From the NCBI RefSeq assembly GCF_038446955.1, contig NZ_CP151803.1, positions 1,798,001 to 1,862,000 on the forward strand: a stretch of DNA of 64,000 nucleotides, given 5' to 3'. Positions within the stretch are counted from its first letter, which is position 1, and each line of letters begins with the position of its first letter. Source of the stretch: Pedobacter sp. FW305-3-2-15-E-R2A2 (GTDB lineage: Bacteria > Bacteroidota > Bacteroidia > Sphingobacteriales > Sphingobacteriaceae). The notes under the pieces were generated by a model. It ran no database searches. It saw nothing but the letters and a program-made list of their open reading frames with translations, and had not been told where the DNA came from. This document shows, in pieces, positions 43,329-53,215 of the stretch. A program made the position numbers and the translations under genes.

Positions 43329-45251
43329 ATGAATAATGGTTACTCAAAAGATTTGGACGATTCTCTATACACAGGAGCGATGTTTCAGTCTTTTTTTAAA
43401 GACGCTCCTCAATCTGTTGTGATTAAGGCAAATGCTCCTTATTTTACCATTCTCGCAGTCAGCGACCGCTTTGTAGACATTTCGCTGAAAAGCAGGGGGG
43501 AATTGCTCGGAAAAAACCTGTTTGATGTTTTTCCGGACAATACAAAAGATCCTTCAGGGAAGGAACGTGCGTTGTCGGCCATCACAGAGGTGATGAAAAC
43601 CAAAAAGAAAGTAGACCTTCCCATTTATAAATACGACATCTATTCCAGTGAAACCGGTAAGATGGAACCTTTTTATTGGTCAAACTCGAATCAGCCCATC
43701 TTCAACGAAGCTGGAGAAGTGAGCTATATCGTGAATACCACCAGTAACGTTACGGCACAGGTGATGCTGAAAGAAATGGCTGCGACTTCAGAAGAGAACC
43801 TGGTTTTGCAGCAGCAACGCTTAAACAAGATGTTTTTGAAGGCACCAATGGGGATTGCCTTATATTCAAAAGACGATTTTGTGATCGAATATGCCAATGA
43901 AGCCATTTGTAAAATGTGGAACAAAGGTGCACCCGAAGAGGTTCTTGGACATTCCATCTTTGACCTGATTCCTTCTTTACAAGAAGCCGGTTACCGGGAA
44001 ATCTATAAGCAGGTGGTCGAAACAGGTATTCCTTATCTCAGCAAAGAATCGCCTGTGACTTACGACCGTAACGGGGTAATGGAAACGTATTACTTTGACC
44101 TGAACCTGGAACCTGTCTACGGACTGAAGAAAGAAATTACAGGCATGCTTTCCCTGGCAAATGAAGTGACAGAGCAGGTGTTGACGAGAAAAAATATTGA
44201 AAATGCAGAGGAGAGACTCCGCCTTGCATCTGAAGCCACAGGAATAGGAAGCTGGGACCTGGACCTTCAAACGCGGGAGATCATTTATTCTTCCAGTCTG
44301 GCAGACCTGTTTGGGTATCCGGGAGTTACTAACCTGACTCATGAGCAACTTCGCGCTTTCATCCACCCTGAAGATACCGGAGCGGTAGAAATCGCTTTTC
44401 AAACTGCGCTGATCTCCGGGAAGTATAATTATCAGGCCAGAATCATCCGCCCGGACAAAGTTATTTACTGGATTAAAGTGATGGGAAAAGTCTTGTTCAG
44501 CAAAGAGGGGACACCATTGAGGATGTTGGGGACGGTCATGGACATTACGGAAAGCAAACATGAGGAAATTCAAAAGAACGACTTTATTGCCATCGCTAGT
44601 CATGAGTTAAAAACGCCATTAACCTCTTTAAAGGCCTATGCCCAATTGCTTAAAACAGGGAAAGGGGTGTCTGATCCGACTTTTGTAAGCAGCATTGGAA
44701 CGAGGATAGAAGGTCAGATCAATAAGATGACGAAGCTGGTTTATAGCTTCCTTGACCTTTCTAAAATAGAATCGAATAAAATAGAGCTGACCAGGGAACT
44801 GATCGACCTGAACCAGATCATTTCTGATGTGGCCAGTGATTACCTGTTTCAGGAGAAAAATCATCCCGTTACTTTTGAGGCGGAAGAACTGCCTTTAATC
44901 TACGCAGACCGTCATAAAATTACACAAGTGATCGACAACCTGATCAGCAATGCGATTAAATATTCTCCTCAGGGAGGAAAGGTATTGGTGACGGCAAAAC
45001 GACAAGATCAGGAGGTCCTGGTTGCGGTGGAAGACCATGGAATTGGAATCGACAACAACCATACTAAAAAGATCTTTGACCGCTTTTACCGGATTGATGA
45101 TCTCCAGGTAAAGAATGCTTCGGGTTTTGGCATCGGCCTGTACCTCTGTGCAGACATCATCGCCCGCCACGACGGGAAGATCGGTTTGAAAAGTGAGCCT
45201 GGGGTGGGAAGTGTTTTCTTCTTCAGTTTACCGATCCAAGCCGGATACTAA
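43329..45251 (+). CDS. PAS-domain sensor histidine kinase (orphan, soluble)
   Basis: 640-residue kinase without transmembrane segments. Three PAS-like regions are apparent at about 20-145 (QSFFKDAPQSVVIKANAPYF), 160-285 (MFLKAPMGIALYSKDDFVIEYAN) and 290-410 (RLASEATGIGSWDLDLQTREIIY). The HisKA domain has phospho-acceptor His425 in ASHELKTPLTSL. The ATPase domain has an N box at Asn541 (NLISNAIKYSP), then DHGIGI and GFGIGLYLC. No response regulator gene adjoins, so its partner is elsewhere. The cytoplasmic PAS domains suggest sensing of an internal small molecule or redox state. Confidence 0.9.
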   Translation: MNNGYSKDLDDSLYTGAMFQSFFKDAPQSVVIKANAPYFTILAVSDRFVDISLKSRGELLGKNLFDVFPDNTKDPSGKERALSAITEVMKTKKKVDLPIYKYDIYSSETGKMEPFYWSNSNQPIFNEAGEVSYIVNTTSNVTAQVMLKEMAATSEENLVLQQQRLNKMFLKAPMGIALYSKDDFVIEYANEAICKMWNKGAPEEVLGHSIFDLIPSLQEAGYREIYKQVVETGIPYLSKESPVTYDRNGVMETYYFDLNLEPVYGLKKEITGMLSLANEVTEQVLTRKNIENAEERLRLASEATGIGSWDLDLQTREIIYSSSLADLFGYPGVTNLTHEQLRAFIHPEDTGAVEIAFQTALISGKYNYQARIIRPDKVIYWIKVMGKVLFSKEGTPLRMLGTVMDITESKHEEIQKNDFIAIASHELKTPLTSLKAYAQLLKTGKGVSDPTFVSSIGTRIEGQINKMTKLVYSFLDLSKIESNKIELTRELIDLNQIISDVASDYLFQEKNHPVTFEAEELPLIYADRHKITQVIDNLISNAIKYSPQGGKVLVTAKRQDQEVLVAVEDHGIGIDNNHTKKIFDRFYRIDDLQVKNASGFGIGLYLCADIIARHDGKIGLKSEPGVGSVFFFSLPIQAGY

Positions 45252-45413
45252 AAATATCTTTCCCATCTCCTGATTATTCATTTCTATTTTTTACAAGCCG
45301 TTCTTTTAAGGGAAAGGATCGCTAAATATTTTTTTTAAAGAAAAATTAAATCGCTAGTTTTATCATGATGAAAGCATGATCGGCTCATCACCCTCGGAAA
45401 ACAAGATATACAG

Positions 45414-45803
45414 ATGAAAAATTATTTAGGAAGAATGATCGTTTTGGTCAATGACTATGAGGCCGCTGCAAAATTTTATGAAAAGAACTTTGGCTTTCAT
45501 CGCCTGTTTGATACGACTTCGCCTGAGGGAGAGCGGTACCTTCATTTGGGCACAAAGGGGGAAAACGTGCTTGGCATCTGGCTGATGCTGGCAACAGGAG
45601 CGGAGCAGCAGCAAAAAGTTGGTCATCAGACCGGAGGCGCACCCTTAATGGTGATTTATACCTCCGATATCATAGAACTCTACCAGCAGCTGATCGTGAA
45701 TAAAGTGCAGATCAGTAAGAAACCCATGCTGGGCGATAGCTTCCGCTTTCTTCATTGTCTGGATTTGTATGGCAATGAGCTGGTTGTGGTAGAGCTGAAC
45801 TGA
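45414..45803 (+). CDS. VOC superfamily protein (glyoxalase/bleomycin-resistance fold)
   Basis: 129-residue VOC protein. It starts YLGRMIVLVNDYEAAAKFYEKNFGF, the standard first beta-alpha-beta unit, and ends RFLHCLDLYGNELVVVELN with the usual metal-site Glu near the C-terminus. Function is not assigned. It may be a dioxygenase-like or binding protein. It is convergent with the lut operon end, with a gap of only two bases. Confidence 0.82.
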   Translation: MKNYLGRMIVLVNDYEAAAKFYEKNFGFHRLFDTTSPEGERYLHLGTKGENVLGIWLMLATGAEQQQKVGHQTGGAPLMVIYTSDIIELYQQLIVNKVQISKKPMLGDSFRFLHCLDLYGNELVVVELN

Positions 45804-45805
45804 GC

Positions 45806-46396
45806 TTAACTGTCAGCCATAATAAAGACCGTCATTTTTTTTGGCCCATGGGCACCCAGGACCAGCGACTGCTCGATATCAGCCGTCTTTGAAGGCCCTG
45901 CAATGAACGTTCCGAAACCATACACCGCATCGGCTACCTGTCCATAGGCCTCATGCATATTGGAGTAAATCTCTTTCTGCTGAACCACCACAGCCAACTG
46001 CTGGCAAATAAAAGGAATCACCCTTTGTTGCATTAACTCTTCTGTTACCCAGAGCGCGGCATTTTCTGCGACCCCAAAATGGGCTTTGATCAGGGCGATG
46101 TCTATGTCTTCATAGCTGTGCGGATCTTGTCCTTCCCATCCTGCTTCTGTAACGCCGGAAAGCTCCGGCAGGGTCGAAATGATCCTTTTTTGATCTGCAA
46201 AATGTGTTTTTATATAGTCCTGAATCTCTTCATAACTGCTTACCGGAACTGCGGTTCCGCCAATGTTGCCAAGCACGGTACTGAACATGGCTACAGGATC
46301 CGCATATTGCAGCGGGGCTGTTAATTCAGCAGGTAAACTGGTTAATTCCGGTTGATTTTCTTTGATGCGGGAAAGGATCTCTGCTCTGCTATTCAT
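45806..46396 (-). CDS. lutC: LutC, lactate utilisation LUD-domain protein
   Basis: 196 residues from ATG 46396, which overlaps the lutB stop by eight bases. An upstream in-frame start would extend 25 residues into lutB and is less likely. It is an LUD (YkgG) domain protein with typical start MNSRAEILSRIKENQP and end GAHGPKKMTVFIM. With LutA and LutB it forms the iron-sulfur L-lactate oxidation complex described in Bacillus and other bacteria. It is the third and last gene of the operon. Confidence 0.9.
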   Translation of the reverse strand: MNSRAEILSRIKENQPELTSLPAELTAPLQYADPVAMFSTVLGNIGGTAVPVSSYEEIQDYIKTHFADQKRIISTLPELSGVTEAGWEGQDPHSYEDIDIALIKAHFGVAENAALWVTEELMQQRVIPFICQQLAVVVQQKEIYSNMHEAYGQVADAVYGFGTFIAGPSKTADIEQSLVLGAHGPKKMTVFIMADS

Positions 46397-47765
46397 TGTT
46401 ATTTTTCTTGTACCATTCACTGAAAGACTGTTTTGGTGGCTCCGGCATATCGCGTTGTTTATACCAGGCATTGAGCTTATTGTTGACCAGGAAAGGTATA
46501 TTTTTCATCACCCAACGGCCAGCTTTTCCTGCGGTTTTATAGACGAAAGGACTGGATAAGGTGAAGTCCATCGCCTTCATGGCTACTGCTTTCTTCGTGT
46601 CGGCATAACCTTCTTTTACGATGACTTGTCGCCATTTATACAGCTGCTCATGGATGTTGATCTTTACGGGGCATACATTGGTGCAGGAACCGCAAAGCGT
46701 AGAGGCAAAGGGTAAATCTGCATATTCCTTCATGTCCAGGTTAGGCGCAAGGATGGAACCTATCGGGCCGGCAATGGCGGTATGGTAACTGTGTCCGCCG
46801 CTTCTGCGGTAAACCGGGCAGGTGTTCATACAGGCTCCACAACGGATACACTTTAGGGAATTGCGGAAATCTGCTCTTCCCAGTTGTTTGGTCCGTCCAT
46901 TGTCTACCAGAACGAGGTGCATTTCCTGTCCGGCTCTGGGTTTGTTAAAATGACTGGAATAAGTGGTGATCGGTTGTCCGGTCGCACTTCTGGCAAGTAA
47001 TCTTAAAAATACCGACAGGTGTTTTCTTTTCGGGATGATCTTTTCAATGCCCATGCAGGCAATGTGTACCTCAGAAAGGTGTGCTCCCATATCTGCATTT
47101 CCTTCATTGGTACAAACGACAAATTCTCCCGTTTCGGCAATGGCGAAATTGACACCGGTAATGGCGGCTTTCCGGGTCAGGAACTTTTCCCGAAGGTGAA
47201 CCCTGGCGGCGGCAGTCAGAAACTGAGGGTCTGACTCCCCTTTAGGCGTGCCGAGGTGTTCGTGGAACAATTCCCCGATCTCTTCTTTCTTTTTATGGAT
47301 GCAGGGCAATACAATATGACTTGGTGGTTCTTCCGCGAGCTGAACAATGCGCTCGCCAAGGTCGGTATCAATGACTTCGATGCCGCTCTTTTGAAGGTGC
47401 TCATTCAGGTGACATTCTTCCGTTAGCATGGATTTGCTTTTTACAATCCGGGTAACGCCTTTTGCTTTTAAGATGGAATGGACGATCTGGTTGTGTTCTT
47501 CTGCATCGGCAGCCCAATGTACGGTGATGCCGTTTTGCTGCGCCTTAGCTTCAAACTGCAATAAGTAATCGTGCAGGTTGGAAAGTACATTGTCTTTGAT
47601 TTGCGAAGCATTTTCGCGGAGTGCTTCCCATTCCGGAAGGGTATGAGCGGCTTTATCCCGTTTGGCACGAACAAACCAAAGGGTTTCATCATGCCAGTCT
47701 ACACGTGCTTCATCTTCGTTAAATATATCGGCTAATCCTGCGTGGTCCTTTGTTCCTGTGTTCAT
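46389..47765 (-). CDS. lutB: LutB, iron-sulfur subunit of lactate utilisation
   Basis: 458 residues from ATG 47765, which is four bases after the lutA stop and has an AGAAGAAG upstream. An in-frame ATG 21 bases earlier lies inside lutA. An N-terminal LUD domain is followed by two ferredoxin-like clusters, CIRCGACMNTCP and CGSCTNVCP, and a C-terminal helical segment. The protein is expected to transfer electrons from lactate oxidation to the respiratory chain. lutA lies upstream and lutC downstream, in the canonical order. Confidence 0.92.
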   Translation of the reverse strand: MNTGTKDHAGLADIFNEDEARVDWHDETLWFVRAKRDKAAHTLPEWEALRENASQIKDNVLSNLHDYLLQFEAKAQQNGITVHWAADAEEHNQIVHSILKAKGVTRIVKSKSMLTEECHLNEHLQKSGIEVIDTDLGERIVQLAEEPPSHIVLPCIHKKKEEIGELFHEHLGTPKGESDPQFLTAAARVHLREKFLTRKAAITGVNFAIAETGEFVVCTNEGNADMGAHLSEVHIACMGIEKIIPKRKHLSVFLRLLARSATGQPITTYSSHFNKPRAGQEMHLVLVDNGRTKQLGRADFRNSLKCIRCGACMNTCPVYRRSGGHSYHTAIAGPIGSILAPNLDMKEYADLPFASTLCGSCTNVCPVKINIHEQLYKWRQVIVKEGYADTKKAVAMKAMDFTLSSPFVYKTAGKAGRWVMKNIPFLVNNKLNAWYKQRDMPEPPKQSFSEWYKKNNNE

Positions 47766-47769
47766 CTGT

Positions 47770-48510
47770 TTAAACTTCTTCTGCATTTAAGATCTCAGCG
47801 ATATGTAAAACCTTCACCTGGCTGTTCTGGCGGCGTAAGATTCCTTCCATGTGCATCAGACAGGACATGTCTGCCGCGGTGATGTATTGGGCACCATGGC
47901 TGACATGATCAGCCACGCGGTCTTTCCCCATTTTCACGGAGATCGCTTCTTCTGCTACGCAAAAGGTACCTCCAAAACCACAGCATTCATCCGGACGGCT
48001 CAATTCTACCAGTTCCAGATCCTGCACCATTTGCAGCAGTTGCATCGGTTTTGAAAATGGAGCGGCAACGAGTTCTGTCATCTGCGACATCTTTAATCCG
48101 CGCTGACCATGGCAGCTTTGGTGTACGCCTACTTTATGAGGGAAACGTGCGGTTAGCTGCTCCACCTTTAAGATGTCGGTTAGAAATTCTGTCAGCTCAT
48201 ATACTTTTTTACGGACGCTGACCGCCTTTTCTTCCTCCTCATGACTGTGCAGGTGTTCTTTAACATGTAAAACGCAGCTCCCGGAAGGAGAGACGATGTA
48301 ATCAAACTCCGCAAAGTTTTTAATGAAAAGATCATTACAGCCGGTCGTGAGGTGCTCAAATCCGGAGTTGGCCATCGGTTGCCCGCAGCAGGTCTGATGA
48401 ATGGGATAACTCACTTTAACGCCCAATTTCTGCAGGAGTTTCAAAGTGGCAATTGCCGCATTCGGATAAAACTGGTCAATGTAACAGGGGATAAAAAGGC
48501 CTACGCGCAT
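47770..48510 (-). CDS. lutA: LutA, CCG-domain iron-sulfur lactate utilisation protein
   Basis: 246-residue GlpC/heterodisulfide-reductase-like subunit with two CCG modules, CCGQPMANSGF and ECCGFGGTFCV. The start MRVGLFIPCYIDQFYP is typical. First gene of the lutABC operon, transcribed away from the LacI regulator gene. The 258-base region between them holds the lacI operator, and no convincing lutA -7 element was found. Confidence 0.92.
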   Translation of the reverse strand: MRVGLFIPCYIDQFYPNAAIATLKLLQKLGVKVSYPIHQTCCGQPMANSGFEHLTTGCNDLFIKNFAEFDYIVSPSGSCVLHVKEHLHSHEEEEKAVSVRKKVYELTEFLTDILKVEQLTARFPHKVGVHQSCHGQRGLKMSQMTELVAAPFSKPMQLLQMVQDLELVELSRPDECCGFGGTFCVAEEAISVKMGKDRVADHVSHGAQYITAADMSCLMHMEGILRRQNSQVKVLHIAEILNAEEV

Positions 48511-48694
48511 AGCTGGAAAATTCCTATAAAAAATGGAAGGTAGATTTTTTTATTGAATTATGAAAACCTTGGTAAAACGTTGGTATGGTCGTTCTGGCCC
48601 TGATCTTAAGGGAACGGGGATTTACGGAAACAGCGTCAATTGCGCTTAATATATTGCCAAAATAATGAAGGAAATATTGTCACCTTTAAATTAC

Positions 48695-48708
48695 TGAAAA
48701 CGTTTTCA
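48695..48708. promoter_or_regulatory. Palindromic LacI-type operator
   Basis: TGAAAACGTTTTCA is a perfect 14-base palindrome with the central CG typical of LacI-family sites. It lies directly upstream of the -33 box of the lacI gene (48710-48713), so autorepression is likely. Confidence 0.65.
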
Positions 48709-48709
48709 T

Positions 48710-48739
48710 TTTGTTGCAGAAATGACTAGCTTGCCTTTG
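48710..48739 (+). promoter_or_regulatory. Promoter of the lacI-family gene
   Basis: TTTG (48710-48713) and TGCCTTTG (48732-48739) are separated by 18 bases, one mismatch (G for A) from TTTG-N19-TAnnTTTG. The start would be near 48743, 26 bases before the ATG. Confidence 0.45.
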
Positions 48740-48768
48740 TTTAATTTCCAATAGTTTCAATTTTATTA

Positions 48769-49803
48769 ATGAATAAGGACAAAAAACCACAAGAGAACAC
48801 GATTCTTGACATTGCGGAAGCTTTAAAGCTTTCTCCGGCAACAATATCAAGGGCGCTGAATAACCATCCTCATGTAAAAGAGAAAACGAAAAATGATGTC
48901 CTGAAGATGGCGGCTCAACTGGGGTATAGAAGAAACCAGATGGCTTCCGGATTGAGGAGCAATAAAACCCATACGGTCGGACTGATCGTTCCCCGTATTT
49001 CTATGTTTTTTCATGCGGAAGTCATCACTACCATTCAGAATAGCTTACATAAACATGGATACAACCTGATCATTTGTCAATCCAATGACCTCCTGACGAT
49101 GGAGCAGGAGCTGGCAGAGATCTTATATTCTTCGAGAGTAGATGCATTGATCGTGGCCTGTACCTTACAAACTACAGATTTTAGTCATTTCAATAGATTG
49201 GTAGACAGCGGAATTCCGGTGATCTTTTACGATCGTGTTCCGCTCGATCCTTACAATGCTACTTTTATTAAAGGAGATGATTTCAGAGGCGGTTATCTGG
49301 CCACTTCACACCTGATCGAAACGGGCTGCAAAAGAATTGCGCACATTTCCGGAAAACTGACTTCTAACCTTTACCAGGACCGGACGGCAGGATACCGGAA
49401 GGCGATGGAGCAACACCAGCTTCCGGTTAATGAAGACTGGGTGTTTCATCAGGAACTGACGCATGAAAATGCCAGGGAAGCGATGACAAGGATGTTCGAA
49501 GGACCAGTGGTTCCTGACGCTTTGTTTGCGGCCAATGATGTGACGGCCATCGCCGCTTTGGAATTTGCAAAAGAGAATGGGATTGTTGTTCCGGATGGGC
49601 TGAAAATGATCGGCTATTCCAATGATCCCAGGACCTCGATCATTTCCCCTTCCTTGTCCACGATTGAACAGCATCCAGGTTTGGTAGGCAAAAAGATTGT
49701 AGAAGTATTGATGGATTTACTGAAGAACGGACATGAAAACACGGAGGTCAAAGCCAGACCTTATGTGATTCCGGTAGACCTGATCAGAAGAATGTCCTCT
49801 TAA
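48769..49803 (+). CDS. LacI family transcriptional regulator
   Basis: 344-residue regulator. The N-terminal helix-turn-helix (about 13-60) reads TILDIAEALKLSPATISRALNNH. The periplasmic-binding-protein-like effector domain follows, starting HTVGLIVPRISMFFHAEVI. The C-terminal SPSLSTIEQ segment is standard. It precedes the GH88-KduI-DUF4861-KduD genes with a 50-base gap, so it most likely controls them in response to a uronate-derived sugar. A palindromic operator lies upstream of its own promoter. Confidence 0.9.
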   Translation: MNKDKKPQENTILDIAEALKLSPATISRALNNHPHVKEKTKNDVLKMAAQLGYRRNQMASGLRSNKTHTVGLIVPRISMFFHAEVITTIQNSLHKHGYNLIICQSNDLLTMEQELAEILYSSRVDALIVACTLQTTDFSHFNRLVDSGIPVIFYDRVPLDPYNATFIKGDDFRGGYLATSHLIETGCKRIAHISGKLTSNLYQDRTAGYRKAMEQHQLPVNEDWVFHQELTHENAREAMTRMFEGPVVPDALFAANDVTAIAALEFAKENGIVVPDGLKMIGYSNDPRTSIISPSLSTIEQHPGLVGKKIVEVLMDLLKNGHENTEVKARPYVIPVDLIRRMSS

Positions 49804-49853
49804 GGGGCAATGAATAATGTGTTTAATATAAAATTTGAAATAAATAATTGATT

Positions 49854-51056
49854 ATGCGGAAACTTGTAGTTTTTTTTAGCTGTTTGATGATGAACAGCAT
49901 GGTCACGATGGCCCAGAATGATGCGGGAAAGATTGGAATGGGGCAGTTGATTGATGAACAGTTTAAATTTGCGGAGCAGCAATACAAGGTACTGGCCAAA
50001 AATGTTCCGGCAGATGTAATGCCTCAGACCTATAATGCCAAGACAGATAAAGTGCAAACGAGTGATACCAAATGGTGGTGTAGTGGTTTTTATCCCGGAA
50101 CCCTTTTATATATCTATGAGTATACCAAAGATGCAGAGATCCTGAAAGAAGCGAATGCCCGCCTTGGCATCCTGGAAAAAGAAAAGCATTATACCGGTAA
50201 CCATGACCTTGGTTTCATGATGTATTGCAGTTTTGGAAATGCCTACCGTCTTTTTAATAAACCGGAAGATAAAGCCACGATTGATACTGCTGCGGCTTCG
50301 CTAACGACCAGATATCGCCCTGCAGCGAAAGTGATCCAATCCTGGAATGCCAATAAAAAATGGGGCGGTCCGGTGATCATCGACAACATGATGAACCTGG
50401 AATTGCTGAGCTGGGTGAGCGACCATGGCGGGGATAAAAAATATAAAGAGATTGCGATTACCCATGCAAACACGACCTTGAAAAACCATTTCCGTCCGGA
50501 TTTCAGTTCTTATCACGTCGTAGATTATGACATGAAAACGGGTAAAGTTGTAAAGAAACAAACGGCTCAGGGAGCTGCTGATGAATCGGCATGGAGCAGA
50601 GGACAGAGCTGGGGACTGTATGGTTATACGATGATGTACCGTTTTACGAAAGACAAACGTTACCTGACCCAGGCAAAAAATATAGCCAAATTTATCCTGA
50701 CCAATCCACACCTGCCGAAAGACCTGGTTCCTTACTGGGACTTTGATGCGGAGGAAATTCCGAATGCACTTCGCGATGCTTCTGCAGCTGCTGTAAATGC
50801 TTCTGCTTTATTGGAACTGGCGCAATATTCGGATAAAAAAGACCGTAAAATGTATGTGGCTGTAGCAGAAAAGATGATCCGCTCCCTTGCTTCAGATGCT
50901 TACCGTGCTAAACTTGGAGAAAATGGTGGTTTTCTATTGATGCATAGCGTAGGTTCTATCCCTCATAAATCAGAAATTGATGTGCCTTTAACTTATGCGG
51001 ATTACTACTTCCTGGAAGCTTTACACCGCTATAAAAACTGGTACTTAAAATCATAA
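49854..51056 (+). CDS. GH88 unsaturated glucuronyl hydrolase
   Basis: 400 residues from ATG 49854. A TTG six bases upstream would add two residues. The signal peptide ends near TMAQ (21). It is an (alpha/alpha)6-barrel of the UGL type. The catalytic aspartates match Asp118 (HDLGFMMY) and Asp177 (IIDNMMNL). Further blocks are SAWSRGQSWGLYG and YWDFDAEEIPN. It removes the 4,5-unsaturated uronate left on oligosaccharides by polysaccharide lyases. No lyase gene is in the window. The product feeds KduI and KduD encoded downstream. Confidence 0.9.
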   Translation: MRKLVVFFSCLMMNSMVTMAQNDAGKIGMGQLIDEQFKFAEQQYKVLAKNVPADVMPQTYNAKTDKVQTSDTKWWCSGFYPGTLLYIYEYTKDAEILKEANARLGILEKEKHYTGNHDLGFMMYCSFGNAYRLFNKPEDKATIDTAAASLTTRYRPAAKVIQSWNANKKWGGPVIIDNMMNLELLSWVSDHGGDKKYKEIAITHANTTLKNHFRPDFSSYHVVDYDMKTGKVVKKQTAQGAADESAWSRGQSWGLYGYTMMYRFTKDKRYLTQAKNIAKFILTNPHLPKDLVPYWDFDAEEIPNALRDASAAAVNASALLELAQYSDKKDRKMYVAVAEKMIRSLASDAYRAKLGENGGFLLMHSVGSIPHKSEIDVPLTYADYYFLEALHRYKNWYLKS

Positions 51057-51159
51057 AACATCCAATAAAACACTAAAAATACGCCTGAAAATCACTTTTT
51101 AGTTTAATTAAGCAAGAATAGGGGCGAAAACATAACATTAACAACATAAAAAACATAAG

Positions 51160-52002
51160 ATGCAAACATATTTTGAAAGCAGGTTCGCACTGAGCCCTAA
51201 TGAAGGAAAACAATTAGATACCCAGGCTTTACGCGATAACTTCCTGATGGAAAAGCTTTTTGAAGCGGATGCCATCCACCTGACTTTATCTCATTACGAC
51301 CGCTATATTTTTGGTGGTGTGATGCCGGTAAAGGAAACGGTATTACTTTCTAATCCGGAAAACCTGAAGGCAAACTATTTCCTGGAAAGAAGAGAGCTGG
51401 GCATCATCAATGTTGGTGGAAAAGGAACTGTAGTTGCTGATGGAACGAGTTATGAAATCGATTTCAAAGAAGCTTTATACTTGGGGAAAGGCACAAAGGA
51501 AGTAAGTTTTAGCTCGGCCGATGCCAATGCTCCTGCAAAATTCTATATTAACTCTGCACCGGCACACCAAACGTATCCCTCAAAGAAAGTTTCTAAAGCA
51601 GAAGCGGAAGTGGTAGAATTGGGTTCGGCAGCAACGGCCAACCACAGGGTGATCAATAAACTGATCGTGAACAGTGTGCTGCCTACCTGTCAGCTGCAAA
51701 TGGGAATGACGGAGCTGAAAAGCGGCAGTGTATGGAACACCATGCCGGCACATACCCACGACCGCAGGATGGAGGTATACTTCTATTTTGAAGTGCCACA
51801 AGGACAAAGTGTTTGTCATTTTCTGGGACAACCTCAGGAAACCAGACACATCTGGATGCAAAATGAGCAGGCGGTCATTTCACCGAACTGGTCTATCCAC
51901 TCCGGAGCAGGAACGAGCAATTACACCTTTATCTGGGGCATGGCGGGAGAGAACCTGGATTACGGAGATATGGACCATTGTGCCATCACCGAATTGAGAT
52001 AA
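51160..52002 (+). CDS. kduI: KduI, 5-dehydro-4-deoxy-D-glucuronate isomerase
   Basis: 280-residue cytoplasmic cupin isomerase that converts 5-keto-4-deoxyuronate to 3-deoxy-D-glycero-2,5-hexodiulosonate. The metal-binding residues are His198, His200 and Glu205 in [13 protein letters not shown] and His247 in SIHSGAG. Length and the start ([20 protein letters not shown]) are typical. It follows the GH88 gene and precedes DUF4861 and kduD, the next step of the pathway. A stem-loop follows the stop. Confidence 0.94.
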   Translation: MQTYFESRFALSPNEGKQLDTQALRDNFLMEKLFEADAIHLTLSHYDRYIFGGVMPVKETVLLSNPENLKANYFLERRELGIINVGGKGTVVADGTSYEIDFKEALYLGKGTKEVSFSSADANAPAKFYINSAPAHQTYPSKKVSKAEAEVVELGSAATANHRVINKLIVNSVLPTCQLQMGMTELKSGSVWNTMPAHTHDRRMEVYFYFEVPQGQSVCHFLGQPQETRHIWMQNEQAVISPNWSIHSGAGTSNYTFIWGMAGENLDYGDMDHCAITELR

Positions 52003-52009
52003 ATCATTC

Positions 52010-52043
52010 ATAAGGCTGCCCGGAATCTTCTGAGCAGCCTTAT
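52010..52043 (+). terminator. Intercistronic stem-loop after kduI
   Basis: ATAAGGCTGC (52010-52019) pairs perfectly with GCAGCCTTAT (52034-52043). No T-run follows, so it probably stabilises the upstream message or gives partial termination. Confidence 0.5.
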
Positions 52044-52064
52044 CAACTTAAACTGTAGGAACCA

Positions 52065-53204
52065 ATGAAGAAAATAATCTTGTTTTTGTGTGCATGTGCG
52101 ACCTTGCCTTTTGTGCTTTCTGCGCAAACAAAAAATGGCAAAGCGATCGTCAGCATTCAGAATACTTCAAAAATTAAAAGAACGGGAGCCGTAACGGCAA
52201 TCTCCTGGAAAAGCATACTTTCTAAATTCCCGGGCATTGATACGGGAAATTTTAAAGTCCTCAATGCTGCCCGGAAGGAAGTCCCTTTTCAATTGATCTA
52301 TAAAGGACAGGCCGATCCTCAGCAATTGCTGGTTCAACTGGATGTGGCGCCAAATGCTGCTGTTAAACTATCCATTGTTCCGGGGAAAGCGGCTAAGGCT
52401 GTTCAGAAGACTTTCGGCCGTTATGTGCCGGAACGTAAAGATGATTTTGCCTGGGAAAATGATAAAGTGGCCTTCAGAATGTATGGCAAAGCTTTGGAAG
52501 CGACCCCAAAAGAAATGGCTTATGGCGTAGACATCTGGGGTAAACGGACCAGCAGGATGATTCTGAATGAGCGTTATAAAAGAGGAGAATACCATGTAGA
52601 CCATGGGGATGGCAACGACTATTACCATGTCGGCCTTACTTTGGGTGGAGGTGATATTGCGCCTGTTGTGAAAGATAAAATCTATTACCCGATGAATTAC
52701 CGCAACTGGAAAATCCTGGATCAGGGACCTTTGCGCTTTACCTTCCAGCTGATCTACGACAACTGGGATGTGGATGGAAAATCGGTAAAAGTGACCAAAA
52801 CGATTTCACTGGATGCCGGTTCTCATTTGAACAGGGTGGAAGCGAATTATGAATATGCAGGGACAGATGACTTGCCAGTCGTGGTGGGCATCATCAAAAG
52901 GGCAGAACCCGGAAAGCTTTTATTGGATGAGCAACAAGGGATCATGGGATACTGGGAGCCTCAGCATGGCGCAGATGGCATCACCGGAGTCGGTACCATC
53001 GTAGCTGACCCTAAACTGAAAATGAAGGTGAGCAATGAACAATTGTTAACCCAGACGAGTACAAAAAACGGAACAGCGATCGTGTATTACAATGGCACGG
53101 CATGGAACAAAGCACAGGAAATCACCACTGCAGCCGCATGGTTTGATTACCTGAATAATTTTAAACAAGCACTGGAACAGCCACTAAAAGTAACTGTTCA
53201 ATAA
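52065..53204 (+). CDS. DUF4861 family secreted protein
   Basis: 379-residue protein with a signal peptide (MKKIILFLCACATLPFVLSA, then Q). DUF4861 proteins occur in Bacteroidota loci for uronate-containing glycans. The protein is beta-rich, with conserved blocks such as DIWGKRTSRMIL, YHVDHGDGNDYYHVG and LGGGDIAPVV. No classical catalytic motif is known to me. Its position between kduI and kduD ties it to processing of unsaturated uronates, perhaps as a carbohydrate epimerase, lyase or isomerase in the periplasm. It has a strong TAGGA ribosome-binding site. Confidence 0.78.
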   Translation: MKKIILFLCACATLPFVLSAQTKNGKAIVSIQNTSKIKRTGAVTAISWKSILSKFPGIDTGNFKVLNAARKEVPFQLIYKGQADPQQLLVQLDVAPNAAVKLSIVPGKAAKAVQKTFGRYVPERKDDFAWENDKVAFRMYGKALEATPKEMAYGVDIWGKRTSRMILNERYKRGEYHVDHGDGNDYYHVGLTLGGGDIAPVVKDKIYYPMNYRNWKILDQGPLRFTFQLIYDNWDVDGKSVKVTKTISLDAGSHLNRVEANYEYAGTDDLPVVVGIIKRAEPGKLLLDEQQGIMGYWEPQHGADGITGVGTIVADPKLKMKVSNEQLLTQTSTKNGTAIVYYNGTAWNKAQEITTAAAWFDYLNNFKQALEQPLKVTVQ

Positions 53205-53215
53205 ACTTATAAAAT

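Noticed and set aside
45361..45385. ATCATG/CATGAT inverted repeat before the VOC gene
   Set aside because: Only six bases per arm, with no promoter elements around it. Such repeats are expected by chance.
48571..48600. Second LacI operator near lutA
   Set aside because: The sequence around GGTAAAACGTTGGT shares only the centre AAAACGTT with the good palindrome. The arms do not match.
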